A stretch of DNA of 64,000 bases from Nymphaea colorata (GCF_008831285.2 NC_045149.1:9324417-9388416), one strand, 5' to 3'; shown: positions 34,122 to 46,930, counted from the stretch's first letter. The notes: generated by a model not told the origin, from the sequence alone. Made by a program: numbers and translations.

Positions 34122-37100
34122 AAAAGAAATGATGGGGAAGGGCTGTCTCCTCACCCATCTCAAACAGTATGGGGAAAAACACCTCTCCCTTTCGTGAGCA
34201 TCGGGTGGTACCTTTTTTTATTTTTTAATTAAAAAATAATTGTTGAAAGAGGCCTTACAAATCGCTTGGCTGGGTCGAGCATAACAAAAGGACGTTATAT
34301 ATATATATATATATAAAGAGAGGGAGAGACCATGTTAAGACATTGAAATTTTTATTAGTAAACTGATAAATTATAGTATACATGCCAAACAATTGACTTT
34401 TATCAAATAAGCTGGACAAATACATTTATGTGGAGTTTCAGCTACAATACCATTTTATGATGAATTACACATGGTCCAATCATTTTCTCTAAAGAAACTT
34501 GGTACTTTAACTTGACTAATTGCTTCAAATCCTAAATCCAAGAAAGAGTACATTATCTTTCTAATACAAGTGCCTAAAAGGTTTAAGCAGGTATGACAGT
34601 CCCATAGATGAACCTTGTAAAAGTCATGCAAGAGAGAGAAAGAGAGAGAGAGGAAGGGACTTGAGATCTGTGGATCTCAATATGCTAAGTATTTTGATGG
34701 AGCACTATTAGATTTGTGGGAAAATTCATAGTCTACATACTCCATGAAACAAAAGGAAAGTGTTTTACCTAATATAAGGGTCGCCAAAAATCAGCAAGAA
34801 CCTTATCGAAAACAAGTATTAATTTCAAGAGATAGAAGGACAACCTTCTCCAAAAGGGACCACCAACTTCACTAGCCGATCACCAATGACAGCATGAACA
34901 CCTTGTAGAAGAATGCCCATGACACTGTTGAACGTCGACCACTCATAGAATCTTGAAAGAAAGTGCATGTGAGATATCATTGTTGAATTTTCTGAATAAA
35001 ATAAATATGTCCCTGCATATTAGAATCCACAAACTAACAAATAAAAAAATCATTAAGAAGTTAATATAAGCTGAAAACTGTGATTAAACATTAGAGTCAC
35101 CAATATCAGAGTTGCCATATTGGCACAGCCTTGGAAGATAATTCAAACACATAGTTACCTTGTAGCTAAAGTCATGTAGGCAATCAATAGAAAGTTCACA
35201 GGATTAAGCAGGGCAGCTAATGAAGAAGTGTTTGCTTCATTCGAAGCACATCAACATTATTGAAACAAAGCACAATTATTAATAATTAGAGATTGATTGC
35301 AAGCAAAGGAACATTTAGTTGAGATAGAAACAAACAATGTTCATGTATCAATAAGTGAAAAATGGCACCAATAAAATCCACTTATACATAAGTTCACAAA
35401 TCAATCTCATGTTGCTCGTCATTTGAGAAGCTATCATGTAATCCCTAAGAAACTTGTTTTGTTGTTTTAGACTTTCAACCTCTTGCCCCAACAAAGCTTT
35501 TTATGCCTCAAGTTGTATGACTTGTCATCTTCCTTTATTTTCTAGTGAGTGAGAGGATATTTATAAGATGTACCACTTTGGTTTCATGTCAGGGTAGTAG
35601 GAGAAAAGTTTTGAGTGAGAGTCTCCAAGTGGCACTAACATATTTAGTCTTCTTGCACTTTTTTCTTTGAGATTCATGAAAGGATACCATTCCATTTTTG
35701 AAAGTTAAGGTTTTAGTTCTAGTTCATAATCTATTTAACTATAGGAGCACCTCTACTTTCAATTTTTCCATGAAACTCTGATTCAAGTTCTTATAAGTGC
35801 TACCCACTGAATTGAGTATTAGTACATCCAAACTTTATCTGTTAAATCTAAATGAAGGGTTTTGGCTCCTAACATTTCTTTGACCTATGCATAGGGCCCA
35901 TAAAAAATAAATGATAATGGAAATGCAATTTATACAAGATTTTAAAAAGGATCAAACACCATGCAATTAAATGGATATAACTATAGGATATAATGACAAT
36001 GTGCTATAATGTAGTAGAAACTTGCATTAGTATGCCAATACAAAAAGGCTTGACACATAGCAATCAAAGTTTCTTAAAGGAAATAGCAGCAATGAAAAGA
36101 GTGGAGATTCCATACCACAACCACCTTCTAAAGTGAAAAGACCAAAGCAAGCATCAAGCAATTAGGACCCAATTGAGACCTCCAAGAACAACAAATCTTT
36201 TTCATATTATAATGCTTATATAATATAAACTAGATAGAGGAATCTAGAAACTAGACCTCCTATGTCCCATTTAGTTTTATTTTGTGCAAAAAAAAAAAAG
36301 GAGCGTAGACAACTTGGAAGAAGTTGAGACCATGGTAAGTTACTTCTTAGTTGAATTCTTATCTCTTTCCATCAGAAAGACATAGGTGAACAATGTGTTA
36401 CAATAAAATGTTCATGGTTATTTTGTATCAGAGAACAAGCACCATAGCACATGTACAAGAAAATGTAACCAATGGTGAAACCTACCAAGCATTCATATGC
36501 TCTTGGGGAGAAGAGGTGACAAAGAACCCATATGACAATGGTAGACCAGAAAAAGAAGCCACATAGCTTATTTTCCAAAGCTCCCAACAACATCCTCATC
36601 TTTCAGAAAGTTCCCAAGCTTAATAGTGGTCAAAAAATTTTACAGCAATAGTCATGCTTTTCAAACTTATAATTAAAAAAAAAAAACTGATACATGGCAA
36701 TCTGTCCTCCTGTCATGTTGGCGCCGTCACATATAAAGGCACTTCTACATAAACTCGGACCCAATTGACTACCAATTCAAATTTTACCTTGGAGTTCAAT
36801 GAAAAGAAACATCTTTCTTCTTTTTTCAAAGTAAGCAACATAAAGGCTCTCAATTTTTGTTAATTGTTGAGCTTGTTCAACTTTTATTTGTTAAGGCGAA
36901 TTGAATACTTTTCCAAAGTGCAATAGTCATGTGTCTCATTGCCATCAAGGAGTCATAAGGCGAGTGCTGTGAAAACATGTCTAAGTCTGCATTGCTATTT
37001 AAAATGCATACTTGGCGCTTGACTTTGTATCATTAAACACTGATTTCTTTAGATGGTGGCTTTCTATGTTATGCTAATGGAACATAAGACTACATGGTTT

Positions 37101-37195
37101 GTTACATGATTCACTTAAAGCCTCAATTGAACAATGTAGAAATTACTGGAATAAGATCCAAATGGAAATGATAAGTCAAGAGACATTTCAGTTAC
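34122..37195. other. About 3 kb without a recognised gene
   Basis: AT-rich sequence with an (AT)n at about 34297-34312. Two minus-strand stretches look mildly coding: 34992-34857 (an acceptor-like site, then an open frame with WSTFNSVMGILLQG and HAVIGDRLVKLVVPFGEG) and 36599-36372 (a hydrophobic 75-residue frame). Neither matches a family I know. They may be remnants of one minus-strand gene that also supplied the exon at 37196-37307, but this is unproven. Confidence 0.35.
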
Positions 37196-37307
37196 CTTCA
37201 CCAACGAAGTCTTTTTCTCGATTTGATTTCACAATAACTCCCATAGATTTATGCATATGATCAAATTCAAGGGTTGCAATCTGATGTTCCAGATGGCTCC
37301 ACCACTT
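37196..37307 (-). pseudogene. P-type (ECA-like, type IIA) Ca2+-ATPase exon remnant
   Basis: The minus-strand open stretch reads KWWSHLEHQIATLEFDHMHK and continues SMGVIVKSNREKDFVGEG. The ATLEFDRxRKSMGVIV core is diagnostic of ER-type P2A Ca2+-ATPases (N-domain, between the DKTGT phosphorylation site and KGA). It is bounded by an acceptor-like TTGTTAG and a donor GAAG|GTAAC, so it is a genomic exon. The expected LLVKGA is altered to a DFVGEG-like end, and no catalytic exons (DKTGT, TGDGVNDAP) were found nearby. It is a dead fragment. Confidence 0.6.
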
Positions 37308-37765
37308 GAAGCAGCCTAACAACACATGGAAAATAGAAAGAGAAAAAAATAGCGATGACAAGAAAAGGAAAATCTCCAGAACTAAAATTTGGGCTTTCAG
37401 ATTTCTATATCAAAAAAAGGAAAATCTTTTTCTGAATAGCATTCAAATTTCTATTCTTTGTACTCTTCGATCTCAGTTTCAAAGCCTCTCACAAACCTGT
37501 TTGTCCAAGAGGACACATTGGTTTGGACTAACTCAAGTTTCTTTAACATCTTGATCAATGGACAAGTCTAAGGAACCGTTTGAATATGCAGAATTTTACT
37601 GTAGCAATGGAAGTTTAGTTCCATCGTACAATGAAAACACAAGACCCTCTCTCTTTCTCTCCTACTCTCCCTCTTGCTCTCTTTCTTTCCTTTTGATTGT
37701 CGCTTGCTCACTGTTGTTCACTTGCCAAGATAAGCAAACATACATGATTTTGAGATTGTGTTTCC

Positions 37766-38143
37766 TGTTAGAATGCATATATTGAAGAAACAGATGGTGC
37801 GAATAAGGAAGGAGCAGAGGAAGACAGCATATTATGTGGTTCAGCTTGTAGCCTACATCCACGGGAGAAAAGGGGCTTTCTTCTTCACAATATTTCTCAC
37901 ACATTTATAGTAGGGATTCACACTTTATATAGAGTTACAAGCATCTTTAGATGGAAACATCTTTATGAGGAAGTTACGAAAAACCTCCGGTCAATATCGT
38001 TGGGATTGATTCCAACAATCATGGAGAAGATGGACCGAAATGAAGAAACACCCAAATCTATGCTGATTGAGGAAATGCCCAAATCTGTAGATATCTCCTT
38101 CCCAAATATGATTGATCGCCTCCTTATCTCTTTGTAATAGACA
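37766..38143 (-). repeat. 3' LTR of the full-length copia element
   Basis: Starts TGTTAGAATGCATATATTGA and ends TAATAGACA on the plus strand. It is preceded by TSD copy TTTCC and followed by the polypurine tract. It carries an 8-nt stretch (CAAATCTG) absent from the partner LTR. Confidence 0.95.
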
Positions 38144-38192
38144 GTTCCCCCCCAAGTTGGTGAGCAGATGTCGATCTGCCCCGACTTGCACA

Positions 38193-38229
<37 letters not shown>
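38193..38229. repeat. (TA)n microsatellite inside the copia element
   Basis: A pure AT run between RNase H and the polypurine tract. Confidence 0.9.
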
Positions 38230-38231
<2 letters not shown>

Positions 38232-38399
38232 GATCCTTTCCAAGAGATTTTGTAAGGATATCTGCAAGTTGAAATTCGCTTCTGGCGTGTGGTGTGTTAA
38301 TAGTTCCATCTTGTATTTTTTCTCTAATAAAGTGACAATCAACTTCGATGTGCTTAGTGCATTAATGAAAAACAGGATTAGCTCCAATGTAAATTGCTG

Positions 38400-41300
38400 T
38401 CATGTTGTCACACATAAGCTTCATAGACTCCCTCATTTCAATCTTCATATCTTTGAGCAATGTTTTTATCCATATCAACTCACATGTACATGAAGCCATG
38501 GCCCTATATTCAGTCTCTACGATCGATCGAGCCACAACAGACTATTTTTTGCTCTTTCAAGTTACCAAGTTTCCTCCGACAAACATACAATATCCTGATG
38601 TAGACTTTCAGCTGTTTGGATCCCCTACCCAGTCAACATCGCAATATCCAGTTACATTTATTTTCTGATCTCGTTTCATCAAGATTCCTTGCCCTGGAGT
38701 TCCTTTTAAATATCTCAAGATCCTGTGAACAGCTTCGACATGTCTTGACCTCGGGTTGTGCATAAATTGACTTACCAGGCTGACAGCATAGGTGATATCC
38801 GATCCAATGATGGTCAAGTATATGTGCTTTCCAACCAACTTTTGATAACTTTGAATGTTTTCGATGTCTTCCCCTTCTTCTTTCTTCAATTTGCAGTTCA
38901 TTTCAAGGGGCGTGTCTGCAACCTTGGCACCCAGGCAACCTGTTTCCTTCAAATTGCTGATTTATATAAGTTTTGACTTGGGTCATGAAATCTTTGTCAT
39001 CACCTGTCAATATGATGTCATCTACATAAACAAGCAAAATGGTTACTTTTGAAGATTGAATAGCAACAAACATTGTATAATCTGCTACGCTTAAATCCAA
39101 TTTTAACCAATGCTTCACTTAGGCTTGAAAACCAAGCTCGGGGGGACTGCTTAAGGCCATAAAGGACCTTTTTTAGTTTGCACACATACCATTTTTCATG
39201 TTTTGTATGTCTTGTGGAACTTGCATGTAAACTTCTTCATTGAGCTCTCCATGAAGAAATGCATTCTTGACATCAAGTTGTGCTAGTTTCTACCGCTTGA
39301 TGGATGCTACTGATAGAAGAATCCTTATTGTATTCATCTTAACGACAAGAGTGAAGGTCTCATCGTAGTCTACTCCTTCGATTTGAGTAAAACCCTTAGC
39401 AACGAGACGAGCTTTGTATCTTTCTTTAGAACCATCACTATGATATTTTATCTTGTATACCCACTTACATCCGACGACTCTCTTCCCTTCGGGCAACGGC
39501 ACTAGCTCCCAAGTTTTGTTCTTCTTTAATGTGGATAGCTCTTCTTGCATAGCAACCTGCCAATTTCGATTTGTGCTTGCTTCCTCGTAGTTTTTAGGCT
39601 CATGATGAGCGTAGGTATTGAGAATATAGGACCGGTATGGTTTGGATAAGGTATCAAATGTATTGTAGTTTTCTATGGAATGAACGTGTTGGGTTGATAG
39701 ATAGGTATAGAACTCTTTTAGTTTTGGTGGTGGTTTAGAGGGACGAGTTGATCTTCTAAGTATTGGTTCAAGAGTTTGGTTTTGGAGTGACACCGGTGGC
39801 TGAGAATTGCTATCTTTGTTTGAATTACTATCTTGATTTGGATTTTCTAAGATGATAGGTTCACTAGATTGCTGGTTTTGGTTCTGGGTTTGAATAACTG
39901 GAGCTTGAAAAACATCAACAAGGGGAAGGGAAACAACAGGATCAGTGGATGCAATAGAGGAAGTGGGAGCAGTAAGAACGGTACCTTGATCTTGCGTGTG
40001 AGTCTCCCCCTGACTCGGTGCCTCATAGAAAGGTTCACTTTCAAAAAATTTTACATTCGGAGTCACAAAAAACTTTCTTGATCTTGGTTCAAAGCATCTA
40101 TAGCTCTCTTCTTGCTAGAATACCCAAGAAAAACACATTTCAAGGCTCGTTTCTCAAGTTTGTTTTGGAATTTTGTTTGTATATGCACAAAATATTTGTA
40201 CCCAAAAATTCTTAAATGCTTAACAGAAATCGATCTTTGAAGTAAAACTTCAAGGAGAACTTGATTTTTAATGCTAGAACTTGGAACTCTATTGGCAAGA
40301 TAACAAGCAGTACCAATCGCTTCTGCCCAAAACATTTGAGGTACATTCATGTGAATCATGAGAGCACGAGCAATAGTAAAGAGCTGTCTATTTTTCCTTT
40401 CTGACACCCCATTTTGTTGGGGAGTACCAGAACATGTAAGTTGTGGTTGAATCCCCTTTTTGTTCATGAATTCTTCAAACTGTTGATTCACATATTCAAC
40501 CTCCCCCCCATTATCAGATCAGAGCTTCTTAATTTTTGTACCATACTGAGTGTAAACAAGATTGTAATAGTCTTGAAAGATCTTAAAAACTTCACTTTTA
40601 TTTCTAAAAAAAAATATCTATGACATGCGAGATTTATCTTCAATGAAAGACACATAGTACATGTATCTCGTATAGGATTCCACAGGAGCTGGCCCTCACA
40701 CGTCAGAATGCACTAAATCAAAAAATTTGTGGATCGTTCAGTAGATGATTGAAATGGCAGTCTAGTAGACTCTGAATATTTATAAGCATCACAAGAGTGT
40801 TTGTCAGTGGTGATATTAGGAACATGCATCTTCAAGCTTCTGTCTGAAATATGCCCAAGTCGTGCATGCACATTTGGTATTCTTGCCTCTTCTTTTCCAT
40901 ATTAGAATGTATGAGAAAACTAGCTACGGGAGTTTCCATCACATACAGCCTGTTTTGTTCTCGTCATCTACCAATCTCCCTCTTCATTTCTAGATCCTAA
41001 AATATCACATTCTTGAGAGAAAAAACGGCCAGACAATTATAAGTCTTTGTCAACTTACTAACTGACATCAAGCTAGTGGAGAGATTAGGAACATAAAGAA
41101 CTGAAGATGATTTGTTTTCAAAGAATGAAAATTTTCCAGTTCCATCAACAACAATATGTGATCTGTCGGCTTTGAATACCGGTTTTTTGTTCATGCAATT
41201 AATTGTAGTTAACCTTGATGCATCATTCATCCTATGATCAGTTGCACCCGTATCAACAACCCATATAGAATTACTAGAATGAGTGCAGAGAGTAAGATTG
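38400..41300 (-). pseudogene. Pol of the full-length copia element (protease-integrase-RT-RNase H, broken)
   Basis: Protease motif WVVDTGATDH lies near 41245. GAG-pre-integrase and the integrase N-part (40996-40620) are degenerate. The integrase core has GTPQQNGVSERKNR (40491-40063). A linker follows, with RRSTRPSKPPPKLKEFY. RT begins with VGCKWVYKIKYHSDGS and KARLVAKGFTQ (40066-39290), and its catalytic box [10 protein letters not shown] is at 39118-38903. RNase H starts SYQKLVGKHIYLT and has GYCDVDWVGDP (38952-38608). The intact catalytic Asp pairs in RT contrast with several frameshifts between domains. Confidence 0.9.
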
Positions 41301-41459
41301 TTACCTTCATTGGTTTTGCCAACTGGATGAGTAGATACCAGATTTGTTTTAGAGAATTTTTGAAAAAAAATTCTCTAAATCATCTTTTGTAACAGAATGA
41401 GCAAGATTAGCTTGAGGAGAATGAGGAGGGGTAGCTGGTTTTTCTCTATGAGCTCCCAA

Positions 41460-42309
41460 CATCTTTCTCGAAGATGTCCATTTTTTTGCAATAAGTACAT
41501 TTGATCACGTACTTGTTTTAGAGAATCTGTTCGCTGCGATTTCGTTGGAGATTGTTTCCACTGCTTTAATCACGTATTTTGGTCAGACCAAGCTATGCAC
41601 GCCATCTTTTCTGGACCCCCTTATATAACTCTGATTTGGATATCGGGTTCATGACCTTTTTTCTAGTGTCTTTTTTTTCAATTGCTTGACAAACTTGATT
41701 AAAGTTTGGCAAGGAATTAGTCATGAGAATCTGGCTGCGATGATTCTCATAATCAGGTCCAAGCCCAGGAAGAACTTTAAATATTCTGTCCTCCTCAAAT
41801 CTTTTTTGATAGATGTCGGCATCGACAGTGGCCGGTCGGTATTGTGCAAGCTCATCATACAAGCTGCGGAGCTTGTTTAAATAAAGGCTGGTCTGCTTGC
41901 CGTCTTTGGTGAGATTAGCAATATCAAGTTGAAGTTGATACACACAAGCAAGATTATTTTGCTCATTGTACATCTCCTTCAAAGTATCTCATATTTCCTT
42001 TGTTGTTTTTTTATGCAGAAATAAACTGGAAATGTGAGGTTCCATGGAATTCATAAGCCAGGCCATTACCATATTGTTTTTGGATTCACAATCCTCATAG
42101 TTAGGATCATTCTTGGCAGGAGGTGTGATTTGACCACTGATGTATCCCACTTTGGATCGTCCACTCAAGAAAAGACGAGCAGCTTTGGCCCAGCTAAGAT
42201 AGTTGGTGTCGTCGAGGAGAATGGAGGTGATCTTCAGCGTCCCATGACCTTGATCGCCTGTCTCTTTCATACTGTTGGAGCTACTGCTGGATTGGTTGTT
42301 GTCGGCCAT
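41460..42309 (-). pseudogene. Gag of the full-length copia element (broken)
   Basis: Starts MADNNQSSSSSNS (ATG at 42309) and contains LLDDTNYLSWAKAARLFLSG, the Gag N-terminal signature. An in-frame TGA near 41982 replaces the usual Trp (KEI-stop-DTLKEMY), after which the frame continues to 41593. A zinc knuckle is recognisable as CTYCKK and GHLRERCW near 41490 but is split by a frameshift. Gag would package RNA into virus-like particles in a working element. Confidence 0.88.
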
Positions 42310-42684
42310 AGTAGATAAGAGTTGAATGGGACCCAAGCAGAGAACAAGGGTTGGAAGGGCCCAGTTTTTCCATGATCAGGTTGAACCTCATCGTTGGTGC
42401 TTTCAAGGCCATCGACGCCATCACCTTCTGAGCCATCAACGTCGTCGCCTTCTGCAAGGTGGTTTTTGGTGCTGAGGAGGTCGACCGCTCCAGCCAAACC
42501 ACCGAAAGCGGAAGGCTGAATAGGAAATCCTTCTCGTTGGAGGTTTCTCAGCAAAGAACAACAATAATCAATTCGTTGAAAAAATACAGGAGAGCGTTGT
42601 TGGAATCATCATCAGCAACTCCCTGTTCTTCTGCTGTTACACGAATCAGCTCCAGATGCTCAGGAAAGCCACACTCTGATACCA

Positions 42685-43053
42685 TGTTAGAATGCATATA
42701 TTGAAGAAACAAAGGATGAGAATAAGGAAGGAGTAGAGGAAGATAGCATATTACGTTGTTCGGCTTGTAGCCTACATCCATGGGAGAAAAGGGCTTTCTT
42801 CTTCATAATATTTCTCACACATTTACAGTAGGGATTCACGCTTTATATAGAGTTACAAGCATATCTAGATGGAAACATCTTTATGAGAAAGTTACGAAAA
42901 CCTCGTGCCGATATCATTGGGATTGATTCCAACAATCATGGAGAAGATGGCGCCGAAGTGAGGAAACGCCCAAATCTGTGCTAATTGAGGAAATGCCTAG
43001 ATATCTCCTTCCCAAATATGGTGGATCGCCTCTTTATCTCTTTGTAATGGACA
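42685..43053 (-). repeat. 5' LTR of the full-length copia element
   Basis: Starts TGTTAGAATGCATATATTGA and ends TAATGGACA on the plus strand. It is collinear with 37766-38143 and followed by TSD copy TTTCC. Confidence 0.95.
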
Positions 43054-43299
43054 TTTCCCTCTCATTGTCTGTGTTTCCTTCTACCTGTATTTCTCTCTTC
43101 CTCTCGCTCGCTCTTTCTTTCTCTCCCTCTTTGAAACGCCCAAAATGATGCTGACCAGCTTCGCCCTCCCACTTTGCAGCCATTTTCTGCACTTCCTGGC
43201 AAGAACAGATCTGTGGAATCGAGATAGAGAGAGGGTTTCAGATCTATTTGCTGGTAAAAGTGCGAACGAGGCCTTGAGTTCCTTTCCCAGACAGAAAGA

Positions 43300-43765
43300 A
43301 GGTTTCATATTTGCCTTGCAATAAACTGTTGACGTTGTATGCAAGAAATGGAGATCTGGATGACGTGCACCAGGTGTTCTACAGAATACCACAAAGAGAT
43401 ATCCTCTCTTGGAATTCCATCATCGCTGGTTATGTTGATCGAGGGACGAATGTAGAGGGTTGTGAACTTTTGAAAATGATGCGGAGGGATGGATTTGGTT
43501 TCGACCAGCACACTTTTGGCACTGTAGTCAAGAGCTCGGCTGGTGTGATCTGCTATGTGGGCTGATCCTTATTCACTTCGGCTTGTGAAACAGATTCGTG
43601 CAAAGATTGCAAAATTTGGACTTAGTTTTGACAGTTATTCAGAATTCTGCTATAACTGCATATTCTTGACTGTGAATCAATTGAAAATGTCAAATTGATC
43701 TTCAATCAAATGAAGATGCATGACCTCCTCACTTGGAATGCCGTGCTTGCATGATCTAGGTGTAA
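43300..43765 (+). pseudogene. Pentatricopeptide-repeat (PPR) protein fragment
   Basis: The plus-strand frame reads CNKLLTLYARNGDLDDVHQV, then FYRIPQRDILSWNSIIAGYV, a PLS-class PPR motif pair (usual NKLLSLYARNGDLDDARQVFDRIPQRD). A disrupted continuation follows with SIENVKLIFNQMKMHDLLTWNAVLA near 43672-43746 in another frame. Stops and frameshifts (after 43565, and within 43600-43700) show it is dead. PLS-class PPRs bind organellar RNA. The copia element at 37766-43053 ends about 250 nt upstream; whether it broke the original gene is unclear because no PPR sequence was found left of 37766. Confidence 0.85.
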
Positions 43766-43792
43766 TGATTGCCCCAGTGTGCTAAAGATCAT

Positions 43793-44195
43793 TCACTTTC
43801 TCAAGCTCAACTTAAACTCACTCGATTAAGCTTGACTCGAGCTCCACTCATAATTGAGTATGAGTTCGAGTTGGATGAACTCAACTTGATTAAACTCGAA
43901 TATACTCATTTAATGCTAATACTTATTTTTGTATTTCAAAAACTTAAAATGGCTTAAATAAAAAAGTGAAAATTTTAAGCATAAAACATATATTAAGAGA
44001 CATGAGATTAAACGAGTCCAGCTCGAGCTTGGACTAGGTTCAGCGAGTCGAGCTCCATCTCAGACTCGGTTAAGTGAGTCGAGCTCGAGCTCACCTTGTA
44101 AAGCTCGAGTCAAGCTCAAGCCGAGCTATGTGTGAGTCGAGTCAAGTTAAAGCTGGCCGAGTTCGAGCTCGGCTCGCTTGTTGTACATCCATATA
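43793..44195. repeat. GAGCTCGAGC-rich repeat, second locus
   Basis: The same subrepeat vocabulary as 17679-18162 (GAGTCGAGCTCGAGCTC, CTCGAGTCAAGCTC), but without recognisable GGGTGAAC ends, so it is an older or truncated relative. Confidence 0.6.
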
Positions 44196-44229
44196 TGCAT
44201 GGAAGTTTTTTTTTTCTTTCTCATGATCA

Positions 44230-44660
44230 AACATGCTTAGGAATGTCAAAGGATCCCATTTGAATTGGATGCAACTTTTGTCTTATATATTATCATATAT
44301 TCATATTAATTTGAGTTCAAATTAATTTGAATACAAAAGTAGAAAACCAGATCCGATTTTTAAATTCAAAATTTGAATATGGTCTCCATTCAACTTTCAT
44401 TTTGACATCCCAACCTAAACCTAACTTTTAAATACAGAACTGAATCTGAAGTACATTAGGATATGTTAAAGAACCAATTTTTTGAATGTATAGAATATAG
44501 ATGTCGGGTAAAGAATATTTATCTAAGAATCTGAGTCTAAATCCAAATCTGAATGCATTCATATATTTATTCAAAACCCAATCTAAAATATACAATTGGA
44601 TGTCATTTCTGAAATCCTAATGCAATCTGATTTCTAGTTAATTGGATAAATCTTTCACAT
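44230..44660. repeat. AT-rich 'AATCCAAATCTGAAT' repeat region 1
   Basis: Short degenerate AATCTGAATC / CCAAATCTGAATG motifs are scattered through, shared with 45760-46520. Unit and class are undetermined. Confidence 0.4.
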
Positions 44661-44700
44661 GCCTAACTTTTTTGAAGCAGTTCAGTGAAACTACCCTTTT

Positions 44701-44702
<2 letters not shown>

Positions 44703-44735
<33 letters not shown>
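44703..44735. repeat. (CT)n microsatellite
   Basis: An uninterrupted CT run, then CACACA. Confidence 0.9.
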
Positions 44736-44742
<7 letters not shown>

Positions 44743-45191
44743 TATTGTGCTTTTTCATTTTTCCTCTCATTCCAAGCGTAAGAAAGGAAGTGATTTTGAA
44801 ACTAAGAGATAAATTAAAATTTTAAAATTTTTCAAAGTCGATCTGCTGCCCCATTATTTTGACAAAAATACCAACAAAAATAAATCCTGCATTATTGATC
44901 TCTGACATTATACGGTATAATGGAGAAATCTCGCCGAAAATTTTTGGATACATGCCTTGAAACAATAATATTATCCTAAAATCATTCACAAATGAATGAA
45001 AACCAAATATGAAGATGGAGGAACTTATCGGAGGTTACTGAATGACAAAAACCTGAAGGAAAAACAGTATCTCTGCTGGAAATGTGCAGTAATCACCAGT
45101 GAAAAGAAGAGGGAAAACAAAGGAAAAGATGGAGTAAGAAGAAATGAGAAGGGTTGCTGGGACTTAAAAGGTAGGGGAAGCCTTGATTGAC

Positions 45192-45629
45192 GCATGGAGG
45201 ACGTTCGTAAGGTATAACTTAAAAACGTTGGTGAAAATATTGTGGAACTTTCACTGACGTGTAGGAAAAATCAGTGCAAACGCCTTTTTACCAACATTCA
45301 AGAATAAGGCGTCCATGGAAGAGTAACTTGTACCAACACAACCCCTAAACGTCGGTAACATTGTGCCGGTAAACACATTCATCGATGTGAGGGACTACTA
45401 CGTGGTGACGAAATCATAACTTTGATCGACGGCCACTTACTGGACGTTGGAAAAAAGAACTTTCATCAACATGTAGTCTCCACGCGTTTGGTGAAGGCCT
45501 ATGCTCATCGATGCCTTTTTCGGAACAGAAAGTCAATCTTCACCAACATCTCCATTCAGACGTTAGTAAAAGTGACTTCACCGACTGCCCGCGTCGTATG
45601 TGTGGATGATTTCACGTTTTTTTGTAGTG
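45192..45629 (-). mobile_element. CACTA-like element fragment
   Basis: The minus strand begins CACTACAAAAAAACGTGAAA at 45629 and carries repeated ACGTTGGTGAA/CCAACRT motifs in both orientations over about 430 nt, as in CACTA subterminal regions. The second terminus was not identified. Confidence 0.55.
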
Positions 45630-45759
45630 GACATTATATTTTCATGTTAATCCTTGTCTTACTTTTAGTGACGAATCAGTCCCTATTTCTTACTTCCTCA
45701 ATTTAGTTTGTAAAAGTCGATACCATTAGCAAATGATCACGCGCAGGGATGCTAGATGG

Positions 45760-46520
45760 ATCGGACTACTGACCCGATTTCAAATCCATTTGGCAGGCTC
45801 CACTGAAGCAAACAGATCCAAATTGCTATTCTGATGACTGATTAAGATGTGACATCCAGTTTCATAGCCGAATTTTAATTTGAATCTGACATCCATTAAA
45901 GGTTCGGTAAATTTACAAACGTAGGATCACATGTATGTTGGAACCATATTAAAAAATTGGGTCTGAATCTGAGTCCATATCCAAATCCAGTTTATTTACA
46001 ATCAGATTAATAACCGGAATCTGAACCGCTCACATTGGAAGATGAAAAAGAAAAGGACCCCACCGTAGCAGCGTCTACCGGAATTATGTGGTTAGTCCAA
46101 CACATGAAAGTTTAATAGTCCTCTTCCTATTGGCTATTCTTTGTATTCATCCCCTCTTTAAAGAAAGAGAATACCAACTCCATTAGCTTCATTTAAATAT
46201 TTAATAGGGAGGTCAGCAAATCTGATTTAGATCTGATATCTGACCCGAACCTTTTAAAAGAAAAACAGATATGAAAAAGATTGATATCCAATCAAGAAAT
46301 TGGGTGAGATTTGGATTTAACATTCCAATTTGGCTTCTTCACTCGAACTTATGTCAATATCCGGTCAGATTTAGATTCGGATCAGATATAGTTTTAAACA
46401 AATATTGTATATCCAAGTTGCATCTTAACATATCACAATGTGGTGTATATTCGGTTTAAAAGTTGGATAGCGATTCAGAATGGCTTCATATTATGAATTT
46501 GGATTTGGATTCAAACATGG
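45760..46520. repeat. AT-rich 'GAATCTGAATCC' repeat region 2
   Basis: Degenerate repeats of GAATCTGA, ATCCAAATCC and GATTTGGATT occur in both orientations, similar to 44230-44660. Confidence 0.4.
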
Positions 46521-46930
46521 TATAGATATCTTTTTCATTTTGTGATAGCTGCTTAGTTTCTTCCTTATGTTTCATTCTTCCTTAGTCTTGAAGTATTCTT
46601 CTTCATTGAGATGTTTAAGAGCTACCGCTTGGAAATGAGACCAGAAGACGCATATAGGCATTTGCTCACACCAGCCCTATAAAAACTATTCATTTGTAAA
46701 TTGATGCATTCAAAATTTTGCTTATTTTCATAGCGATGCCCCTTAAGATGTCAGTGTTTATTAATTAGTGCCTCTCAGCCCAAACTTTCTGGCTCAGCCA
46801 TTAAGAAGACTCCACTCTCCTTCCTAATGCCTCCCCTTGGCTTTAGGCCGCTTAAGGGCCTGAGGGTTATCAGACACTTTCATATTGGTGTCATACTGAC
46901 TGTTAACGATCCGAGGCTTCAACAAAAAGG

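Larger units (their letters stand above)
37766..43053 (-). mobile_element. Full-length Ty1/copia element with two LTRs and TSD
   Basis: Both LTRs (37766-38143 and 42685-43053), a primer binding site (42673-42684), a polypurine tract next to the 3' LTR (GGGGGGGAAC on the minus strand at 38144-38153) and the 5-bp target duplication TTTCC (37761-37765 and 43054-43058) are all present. Transcript order is Gag, protease, integrase, RT, RNase H, i.e. copia. The LTRs differ by many substitutions and several indels, and Gag-Pol has stops and frameshifts, so the insertion is old and inactive. Confidence 0.96.

Noticed and set aside
36372-36599. 75-codon hydrophobic minus-strand open frame as a membrane protein gene
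   Set aside because: Hydrophobic frames are common in AT-rich DNA. No family was recognised, so it is only mentioned as possible debris.
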